Source of the DNA: JAJEFO01 sp965221845
GTDB taxonomy: Bacteria; Pseudomonadota; Alphaproteobacteria; Rhodobacterales; Rhodobacteraceae
Assembly (NCBI GenBank): GCA_965221845.1
Contig: OZ244919.1
Span: forward strand, 3,534,001-3,598,000
Reading direction: 5' to 3'
DNA length: 64,000 bases
Shown here: positions 54,177 through 60,933 of the stretch, piece by piece
Layout of the letters: each line of letters starts with the position of its first letter
Position numbering within the stretch: the first letter of the stretch is position 1
Translations under genes and position numbers: made by a program
Notes under the pieces: model-generated
The model's database searches: none
The model's input: the letters and a program-made list of their open reading frames with translations, nothing else
Told to the model about the DNA's origin: nothing

Positions 54177-55054
54177 GGGCCCGTTGACAGTTGTCTTGCG
54201 AATCGTCCGGTTCCATGCCATGTCCTGCCCCGACGACCGCCGGAACGGCGGCACGAGGCAACAACGGCATGAGCGAGCAGAACGACGATCCAGACAGGAC
54301 GGTGACGGCCGGCGCCATGCGGGCGCGGGCCGGGGACATGCTGCCGGGCAGGGCGTCCGACCCCGGCGGCACGGCGGCGGACAGCCGCCGCTTCATGGAG
54401 GCGGTGCCGTGGCGGTTCCGCACGGGGTCGCCGTGGCGCGGCCTCCCCGAGCGGTCCGGGAACCGGGACGGCGCCTCCAGGCGGTTCCGGCGCCGGCCGC
54501 TTCCGGGGGTCTTCGAGCGCGTTTCCGACGCCCTGTCGGAGGAGTCCGGCCTCGAGCGCGTGTCCGGCGGCGGCACGGCGGTCCGGGCGACCCGGAAGGC
54601 GTCCGGCGCAAGAGGGGGACCTCGGGCCAGGGGACCGGCCGCTCCCGGGGCGGCCTGACGGGCAGGGCCGTGGCCGTCGCGGACGCGCCGGGATGCCCTG
54701 TCCGCTTCACGGTCCTTCCCGGCCAGGCGCACGGCCCTATGGGGTGCCGGGGCTTCCCGGCGGCCTCGCGTTCGGGGCCTTCGCCGGCGACAGGGCGTCC
54801 GGCGCGGACCGGCTGCCCGGGGACCTGGCGGAACGCGGGGCGGAGGCGGCGGTCCCGTCGAGGCGGAGCCGGACGGCGCCGCGGGCGCACGGCCGGGAGG
54901 TCTGCGGGTGGCGGCACCTGGCGGAGAGCCTCTTCGCGAAGGCCGGGGAGTTCCGGGCGATCGCGACCCGGCACGACAAGACCGACGCTAGCTTCGCCGC
55001 CGGGATCCGCCTCGTCGCCGGCGTGGTGGCGGCGACATGACTGTCAACGGGCCC
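54177..55054 (+). mobile_element. IS5-family element copy C (878 bp), decayed
   Basis: Perfect GGGCCCGTTGACAGT ends, flanked by TA (54175-54176 and 55055-55056). It has the same length as copies A and B, but many internal substitutions, most replacing A or T with G or C (ATCGAGGAC to GCCGGGGAC, AAGAAG to AGGGCG, GACCTC to GGCCTC). Confidence 0.9.
54269..55040 (+). pseudogene. IS5-family transposase, copy C, catalytic residue lost
   Basis: The first frame (MSEQNDDPDRTVTAGAM, to 54658) and the later frame ending FAAGIRLVAGVVAAT (to 55040) together cover the protein. The C-terminus is in the proper frame, unlike copies A and B. However, the segment that reads VFVDGTVVQAH in the others is VSGGGTAVRAT here, so the first catalytic Asp is Gly (GAC to GGC). 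The transposase is therefore inactive although its ends are perfect. Confidence 0.78.
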
Positions 55055-55112
55055 TAAATAAGTATACAAAAAAAATATTCAAAAGTGTCGTTCACGTTGA
55101 CTTGAAGCCGGA

Positions 55113-55700
55113 ATGCGTCTGCCTGAAGCCATAAATACCCTCACTGACTGGGCCAGGAAAGGGCGGGTCCTGTTCACGCTCGAGGATCTGCGCAAGCTGT
55201 TCCCGCGAGACAGGGACGCAGCCTTCAGGGGAGGTCTCGATCGCCTGGTTTCCGCAGGCGTGCTGCACCGGGTGTCCAGGGGCCTCTTCGTGTTCGCGCT
55301 GGCAGGGCGCCGGGATCCGCATCTTCTCGAACGGATCGCGGTCGCCTTGCGAAGAGGCTGTTACAGCTATCTCAGCCTGGAATCGGCATTGTCGGAGCAT
55401 GGCGTGATCTCGCAGGTTCCCCTGGCCGGGATCACCGTCATGACGACGGGCCGTGCGGGCCTGTTTGACACGCCGTTCGGGCGGATCGAGTTCACCCACA
55501 CGAAGAGAAGCGTGAGTGACATCCTCAAGCAGACGCGGGAGACTGGACGCCCCTTGAGAATCGCCACGCCCGGCGCGGCGGCCCGCGACTTGCGACGGGT
55601 CGGACGCAACGTGCACCTGATCGACGAACATGAACTGGAGGAGGCCATTGCAGATGGCAGGCAGGGTGAACCTGAACGACCTGGTTCGAGGTGTCTTTGA
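55113..55700 (+). CDS. AbiEi-family antitoxin
   Basis: A 195-residue protein with an N-terminal winged helix (WARKGRVLFTLEDLRKLFPR and DRLVSAGVLHRVSRGLFVF) and the AbiEi-type C-terminal part (YSYLSLESALSEHGVISQVP, then FDTPFGRIEFTHTKR). In type IV AbiE systems this protein represses the operon and counteracts AbiEii without direct binding. The next gene overlaps it by 47 bp. It starts 58 bp after IS5 copy C, so its native promoter may have been altered. Confidence 0.85.
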   Translation: MRLPEAINTLTDWARKGRVLFTLEDLRKLFPRDRDAAFRGGLDRLVSAGVLHRVSRGLFVFALAGRRDPHLLERIAVALRRGCYSYLSLESALSEHGVISQVPLAGITVMTTGRAGLFDTPFGRIEFTHTKRSVSDILKQTRETGRPLRIATPGAAARDLRRVGRNVHLIDEHELEEAIADGRQGEPERPGSRCL

Positions 55701-56586
55701 CCGGAATCCGGAACTGGAGGCATTGCAGCCGGCCGTCGTCAAGGAACTGGTTCACCATGAGATCATGTGGTCGCTGGACAAGGCCGGTCTACTCAGGGGC
55801 CTGACCTTTCACGGCGGAACGGCACTTCGGCTTTGTTACGGCGCGTCGCGGCTGAGCGAGGACATCGACTTCACCGGCGGGCCGGGATTCACCAGGACTG
55901 ACGTGGATGGCATTTCAGGGGTGGTGCAATCCCACCTGGCCGACCGCTACGGCCTCGAAGTGTCCGTCAAAGACCCCAAGCCCCGAAAGGAGGCCAACCA
56001 TCCGGTTGTGGTCGATACGTGGCAGATCAGCGTCGTGACGGATCCGGGACGGCCTCGCCTTCCGCGACAGCGGATCAAGATCGACATCGCGACCATGGAA
56101 GCACGGACAAGGGACGCGAAGGCCATCCGTCAGAACTATTCGGTTCTGCCGAGCGGTCTCGGCGACCTGCTGGTTCCGACCATGAGCAAGGACGAGATCA
56201 TGGCGAACAAGCTCGTGTCGTTGCCAGCGTCCGCGCATCAGGGGAACATCCGCCACCGCGATATCTGGGACATAGCGTGGCTGGCCCAGAACGGGGCCGA
56301 ACTGAACCATGAGTGGGTCGCGAACCGTGTCGCGGAGTTCAGTCTCGAAGACTACGGAGACCGCCTGGACATGATGCGGCGCGTGCTGCCGGATCATGTC
56401 GCCGGTCACAGGTTCCGTGAGGAGATGTCCCGGTTCCTGCCCCGCGAAGTCGTCGCACGGACGCTCGATCGTCCGGAGTTCGTCCACTACCTGGCGAACA
56501 CGGTGAATGAATATCTGGCAAAGGCGCTCGCAGCGCTTCCCGGCCCGAAAGGGACGGGGGAGTACGACAACGGCCTGAAGATGTGA
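55654..56586 (+). CDS. AbiEii/AbiGii-family nucleotidyltransferase toxin
   Basis: A 310-residue toxin with the diagnostic FHGGTALRLCYGASRLSEDI segment followed by DF near residue 60 (GG and the two aspartates), a further acidic residue in RIKIDIATME, and KDEIMANKLVSL plus RDIWDIAWLAQ in the helical part. AbiEii acts as a nucleotidyltransferase, giving phage abortive infection or plasmid maintenance. The ATG at 55654 has GGAGGAG about 12 nt upstream; 55630 is an alternative. Both genes of the pair are intact. Confidence 0.88.
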   Translation: MAGRVNLNDLVRGVFDRNPELEALQPAVVKELVHHEIMWSLDKAGLLRGLTFHGGTALRLCYGASRLSEDIDFTGGPGFTRTDVDGISGVVQSHLADRYGLEVSVKDPKPRKEANHPVVVDTWQISVVTDPGRPRLPRQRIKIDIATMEARTRDAKAIRQNYSVLPSGLGDLLVPTMSKDEIMANKLVSLPASAHQGNIRHRDIWDIAWLAQNGAELNHEWVANRVAEFSLEDYGDRLDMMRRVLPDHVAGHRFREEMSRFLPREVVARTLDRPEFVHYLANTVNEYLAKALAALPGPKGTGEYDNGLKM

Positions 56587-56779
56587 TCCGCTCTGCATCC
56601 GGCCCTCGGGGAATCCGGGCAGGGCGTGTGACCGGCGAGGACCTTGGTCCGCCGCATCCCGCGGCACCGTCCATCCAGACGGGTCCCGCCCTCCCGGAAC
56701 GTCGCGCCGCCCGAACGGGGCACCGTGGTCACGGGGCCGGCAAGCGTCGGCAGACCGAACCGGACAGCATCCATGTCTT

Positions 56780-57675
56780 GGGTCAAGCCCGGATCCGGCC
56801 TTTTCCGGGGGGCCGGGAGCGGGGCTTTCCACAGCCTGTCCACATCCCGGCGGCCGTCCGGGCAGGCGAAAGCGGCCCGGCCGCAAGGGCGCGGCCTGAC
56901 GGCCGGCTTCCTTCGGGCCCGGACGGGCCGCCCGCAGGGCGCGGCCCGCCGGTGACGTGGCGCCCGCCCCTGAGGGTGCCGCCGTCGCGGGCGAAGGGGG
57001 CGACGCCGGCCAGGGCGGCGGCCCGGCGGCTGCCGACGGCGCCCGGCCCGCCCGCCCGGGCGACCGGGGACGCGGCCGTGACCGGGCCGATGCCCGGCAC
57101 CGGGGCCGGATGCCGCAGCTCTCCGCCAGGCCCTCCGACCCCTCGACGAGCGCCGCGGTCCGCCGGCCGGACGCGGCGACGCCGGCGCCGGTCCCGGCGA
57201 GGACCTTCGGGACGGGCCCGTCCGCGTCCGGACCGCCGGCCTCGCCCGGGACCGCCTCGGCCCGGCGCGCCTGTCGACGGGCGCCTCGCGCAGGACCGGC
57301 ATGTCGCGGAGCCTGTCGACGGTCCCGTCCGCCGGCGCCGTGGCCGCCATGTCCGGGAACGCGGCGCGCAGGGCGGCCGGCACGCGCGCGCCGGCCCTGT
57401 CGGCCTTCGCCGGCTCGCCGCCGGCCCTGGGGAGGTCCCGGGACTGGCGCGGGTCGCCACGACGACCTTGAGGCCCCGGTCGTGCAGGGACTGCAGGAGG
57501 GCCCGGTGCATCCGCCCCGTGGCCTCCGGGACGGCCCGCGCCGCCTTCCCCTCCCCGGGAGGCGGGCGACCTTGCGGAAGCCGTCCGTGTCGCTGGTCGC
57601 GGTCCCGTCCCGCCCGCCCGGGCGGATGTCCGGCGTCTTCCTGCTCACGTCGATTCCTGCGGCTGCGGCGGCCAT
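56780..57675 (-). pseudogene. IS110-family transposase relic
   Basis: On the minus strand the start MAAAAAGIDVSRKTPDIRPG is the DEDD-type N-terminus of IS110 transposases. Later, in other frames, come LLQSLHDRGLKVVVATRASP and the transposase_20 block VPGIGPVTAAS, then AALAGVAPFARDGGTLRGGR. Several frameshifts and extreme GC content show advanced decay. IS110 elements lack inverted ends, so borders are not defined. Confidence 0.75.
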
Positions 57676-58454
57676 GGTCTCCCGCTCCTGTCCTCGCGAC
57701 GGTCCGGTTCCCGGACCCGGCGTCCATCGGGACGCGGGAGGACGGCGGGAGGACGGGCCGACCACGCTGTCCGACGGATCCGCTTGCGCGATCCAGGGAG
57801 CTGTCGGTCCGGCCAGCCCTGCGGGGCCAGGCCCCGCACCGCCGCCGCCAGGCCCTGGCGGCGGGGTCCCGGACCCGGCATCGACCGGGAAGGCGCCGGG
57901 AGGCAAGGGACGGCCTTTCCACAGGAAATCGCCTCCAGCCTGTCCACGGCCACCTCCCCTGGTCATTGCCGGTTCGTTGGACATGCGAGGAGCCTGGACG
58001 CGCCGTCAGGCGCTCCCCTCAACCGCGACGTTCAGCCCGGAGCGTTCCCCGGGACCGGTGCCGAGCCGCCCCTGAAAGGAGACGGATCGAAGTGACGGAA
58101 CGGGAAGACCCGCGAGCGGCGGCCGGCTGCCGGGAAAGGAACGGCCCGGGCCGTCCGTGGTGCCGGAAGCGAGGCGAAGCCGGGAAAAGGGTATCCCAAT
58201 TTTTTGACATCCGCGTTTTTCGCCTGCGCTTTCAGGAGCGGGCGCGTCGGACCAGGACCGGGCGCACCGGCCGGCGGCGCGCTGCATGAGGCAGATGCAG
58301 GAGTGCGTGTCATGACTGACGAGAGCGAAGGGAGCCGGGTGCACCGCCATCCGGACGCGGCGGACTGTCCGGAGGGCCTTCCCGAGGACGAGGCGGCGGC
58401 GCATCCGCCGCCGGTCCGCAGGCACGCGGGCGGGTTCACGCGATGCTGGATCGA

Positions 58455-58468
58455 GGGGGGGGGGGGGG
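58455..58468. repeat. Poly-G tract (G14)
   Basis: Fourteen consecutive Gs after GGATCGA and before AGCGAGG, 57 bp before the long inverted repeat at 58526. Confidence 0.85.
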
Positions 58469-58525
58469 AGCGAGGTGCGCAGCCGCGACGTCGCGGGGGA
58501 CGGCACGCCGGAGGCGCTGCCGGGG

Positions 58526-58593
58526 CGGTCCCGTCGGAGTTCGGTCCGCTGCTGCCGCGGCTGGCGGCAGCGGACCGAACTCCGCCGGGACCG
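58526..58593. repeat. Long inverted repeat (about 31 bp arms)
   Basis: CGGTCCCGTCGGAGTTCGGT continuing to 58558 pairs with the sequence ending GAACTCCGCCGGGACCG at 58593, with two mismatches and a loop of only a few bases. It would form a very stable cruciform or RNA hairpin. No T-run follows on either strand, so it is not a standard terminator. Confidence 0.8.
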
Positions 58594-58834
58594 CCGCAGA
58601 CGGGCGACCGGGAACGGGACGTTCCAGGCACCGAGGCGCGGGACGGCTGCAGCTCCGGGCACGGCTCCGGCCATGGCGGGAGCCGCCTTGGTGGGGCGTC
58701 TTCGCGACGCTCGCCATGCCCGCCTTCCCGACCGCCCGCCGTTCGGGAAGGCGCGGGAACGCCGGGGACGCATCCCCTGCCTCCGGGACCGGATGCGGGA
58801 ACCGGCCGGGCTTTCGTCTTCCAGGACTGGAAGA

Positions 58835-58985
58835 CCCTCTGCCGCGCGCTCGCGGGGGAGCCGCAGCTGATGGCGCTGGCGCAGACGGTCAAGCTCCCCT
58901 CTGCCGCGCGCTCGCGGGGGAGCCACCTGCGCCTTCATTCTCCGTGCGAGGGATTCCCCCTCTGCCGCGCGCTCGCGGGGGAGCC
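58835..58985. CRISPR. Mini CRISPR-like array: 3 repeats, 2 spacers, type I-E geometry
   Basis: Three identical 28 bp repeats start at 58835, 58897 and 58958 (beginning CCCTCTGCCGCGCGCTCGCG and ending GGGGAGCC). Steps are 62 and 61 bp, leaving unrelated spacers of 34 and 33 bp (33 and 32 if the repeat is counted as 29). The reverse complement begins GGCTCCCCCGCGAGCGCGCG, with the C-rich start and palindromic centre of type I-E repeats. No cas gene is in the window and no further repeats are seen on either side. Confidence 0.68.
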
Positions 58986-59328
58986 TGGCAAGGAGGACCA
59001 TGCCGGCCCGTCCGTGCCGGGCCGTGACCGCCCCGGCCACGCCCGGACGGCCCCGAACCCCGCCCTTCGCCGGCAACGCCACGATCCCGGGCCGCCGCCC
59101 GGCCGCCGGTCGTGCGCACACGGAACCGCCGCCCGCCATGACCGCGCCTTCGCGCACCGACGGTCAGGCTGGCGGGAATTGCTGAATGCGCCAATGTGCA
59201 CCAATTGTGCCCTTGACACCGCGATGCATCATCGGCAGACACTTTCCGGAAATCGTGCGATGGACCTCCTGTCCGCGGCTTAGGCGGCGGATGGGTGGCC
59301 GTGCGGTTCCTGAGGCAAGGAGATTGGA
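58986..59328. other. Region between CRISPR-like array and STAS operon
   Basis: This 343 bp stretch has no supported gene. The promoter of the STAS-led operon should lie near its right end; no clear -35/-10 pair was picked out. Confidence 0.5.
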
Positions 59329-59682
59329 ATGGATTGCAGGGCGTCGAGGGACGGAAGCGCCGTGGTCGTCGAAGTCGAAGGGCGCATCGACGGCGCAACG
59401 GCCGGGGATCTGGAGAGTTCGATGATGGCCGAGGTCGCTGAGACTGACAAGGTCGTGATCTGCGACCTTGGCGGCGTTTCTTATGTCAGCAGCGCCGGAC
59501 TCCGGGCGATTCTCGTCGTTGCCAAGCAGCTCTCCAAGCAGTCTGTGGAGTTCGCGATCTGCGGCCTGTCCGGCCCCGTGGCGGAAGTCTTCCACATCTC
59601 CGGGTTCGACAGGATCTTCAAGGTCTACGAGAAGCGCGAAGAGGCGCTGGCCGGGGTGGCCGCGAATCCAGGACTGTCCTGA
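59329..59682 (+). CDS. STAS-domain anti-sigma-factor antagonist
   Basis: A 117-residue single STAS domain. The phosphorylatable serine motif VSYVSSAGLRAILVVAK is at residues about 50-66, preceded by VVVEVEGRIDGATAGDLE. Proteins like SpoIIAA/RsbV bind an RsbW-type kinase when unphosphorylated. AAGGAG lies 6 nt before the ATG. It is first in an operon, 1 bp before the RsbW-like gene, so the two probably form a partner-switching pair. Confidence 0.9.
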   Translation: MDCRASRDGSAVVVEVEGRIDGATAGDLESSMMAEVAETDKVVICDLGGVSYVSSAGLRAILVVAKQLSKQSVEFAICGLSGPVAEVFHISGFDRIFKVYEKREEALAGVAANPGLS

Positions 59683-59683
59683 A

Positions 59684-60202
59684 GTGCCCGAGGTTGAGCG
59701 CCTTGAGATTGAAAGTCAGGTCGAGAACCTTTCCAAGATCGAGGCTTGGGTGGATTCGTTCTGCGAATCCCACTTCCCGGCGGCCGAGTTCCGGCAGAAG
59801 ATGCATCTTGTCGTCGAGGAGCTGTTCATGAACGCCGTCATGCATGGCTACGGAGCCGGCGGCGGAGTCGGCCCTGTCTGGCTCGCCCTGCATCCCCTGC
59901 AGGAAGGCGCGGCGCTCGTCATGGAGGACGAATCCCCGCCGTTCAACGTTCTCGAGGACGGACCGGCGCCGGACACGCAGTCCGACGTGGAGGACCGGCC
60001 TGTCGGCGGGCTTGGCATCATGCTGGTCCGGAACATGTGCGACCGCGTGAGCTACGACTACGACAAGCGCAATCGGATCACTGCCGTGTTCGGCAGCGGG
60101 CGGCCGCCAGACGGCGGCGCGCGCGCTGACGGGCCGGGGGGGCGGGAATCGTCGCCATCGGGGTCCGGCAAGCCAAGGCAGCCGAGAGATGCGACCCGGT
60201 AG
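59684..60202 (+). CDS. RsbW-like ATP-binding protein (anti-sigma/serine kinase)
   Basis: A 172-residue GHKL ATPase: N box EELFMNAVMHGYG (residues about 45-57), G1-like LVMEDESPPFN and G2 GGLGIMLVRNMCD. It lacks a dimerisation/phosphoacceptor domain, as in RsbW/SpoIIAB kinases. It should phosphorylate the STAS partner and bind a target protein. The GTG at 59684 is chosen because it lies one base after the STAS stop and starts the conserved region. It overlaps the next gene by 14 bp. The C-terminal 30 residues are low-complexity. Confidence 0.88.
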   Translation: MPEVERLEIESQVENLSKIEAWVDSFCESHFPAAEFRQKMHLVVEELFMNAVMHGYGAGGGVGPVWLALHPLQEGAALVMEDESPPFNVLEDGPAPDTQSDVEDRPVGGLGIMLVRNMCDRVSYDYDKRNRITAVFGSGRPPDGGARADGPGGRESSPSGSGKPRQPRDATR

Positions 60203-60932
60203 ACTGACGCTTCAGTTCATGCTCGTTCTGTGCCTGCTGCCGATCGTGGGGCTGTCGGTTGCCGGCTTCCTGAACTACCTCAAGTTCGAGCGCTTGCTCA
60301 TCTCGAATGTCGCCGCCCGCTATGACGGCGTGCTTCGTGACCTGGTCCTGGCCATCGGGAACAGCCTCGAGGAGGGGCTGACGCTGGACACGACCAGGTC
60401 GACGGAACAGCTGATACGGCGCTCCGCAGGCCAGTTCGACGGCGCCTTCGACCTCTTCGTGGCGGACGGGGAGGGCGTCCTGCTCTACACGACCCGGCCT
60501 TCGGCCGAAGGGCAGGACGGCGCCGGGTTCGAAGGCGGCGTGACGAGGCTCGAGGCGCCGGCGCCGGGCGACATCCTGCACACTGTCGATCCAGGGCAGG
60601 AATTCACCGCCCGAACGCCGATCCTTCAGGGCGGCACGCCGGTGGGGATGCTGCTGCTTTCCCACAAGGGCGGCGACGTCGCGGCGCGCCTGGACGAGAC
60701 GTCGTCGCGCCTGGTCGACGCCCTGCTCGGGTCGCTGCTGCCGGTCGTGCCGCTCCTGGTGCTCGGGACCGTCTGGGTCCTTGGGCGAATCGAGGGGCGG
60801 ATCGAGGAGCGGGGCGAGACGCTGCAGGAGGCAAGCGGGCCCGGGGCTCCGAAGCCGGCCTCTCCCGACCCGCTCGTGCAGGCCGTCTGGAAGATCGGCC
60901 AGGAAACGGCCAAGCCCGGGAAGCCCGCCTGA
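60189..60932 (+). CDS. Membrane-anchored periplasmic sensor-like protein
   Basis: A 247-residue protein. An N-terminal membrane helix (LQFMLVLCLLPIVGLSVAGF), an extracytoplasmic domain of about 150 residues with the Cache/PAS-like strand pattern DLFVADGEGVLLYTTRPS, a second membrane helix (LLGSLLPVVPLLVLGTVWVL) and a short cytoplasmic coiled tail (GRIEGRIEERGETLQE). No kinase or HAMP output domain is present, so it would signal through partners, perhaps the adjacent RsbW-like protein. It lies 1 bp before the sensor-MFS gene. Confidence 0.72.
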   Translation: MRPGRLTLQFMLVLCLLPIVGLSVAGFLNYLKFERLLISNVAARYDGVLRDLVLAIGNSLEEGLTLDTTRSTEQLIRRSAGQFDGAFDLFVADGEGVLLYTTRPSAEGQDGAGFEGGVTRLEAPAPGDILHTVDPGQEFTARTPILQGGTPVGMLLLSHKGGDVAARLDETSSRLVDALLGSLLPVVPLLVLGTVWVLGRIEGRIEERGETLQEASGPGAPKPASPDPLVQAVWKIGQETAKPGKPA

Positions 60933-60933
60933 C

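Larger units (their letters stand above)
57676..58834. other. Very GC-rich decayed stretch with G14 tract and long hairpin
   Basis: More than 1 kb without a supported gene. A frame from 58313 (MTDESEGSRVHRH) spans the G14 tract but has no family. A 31 bp inverted repeat is at 58526-58593. Open frames on both strands reflect base composition. Confidence 0.55.

Noticed and set aside
58835..58985. Reading the three repeats as a protein repeat (LCRALAGEP)
   Set aside because: The period is 62 then 61, not a multiple of 3 throughout, so the repeats fall in different frames. DNA-level repetition fits better.
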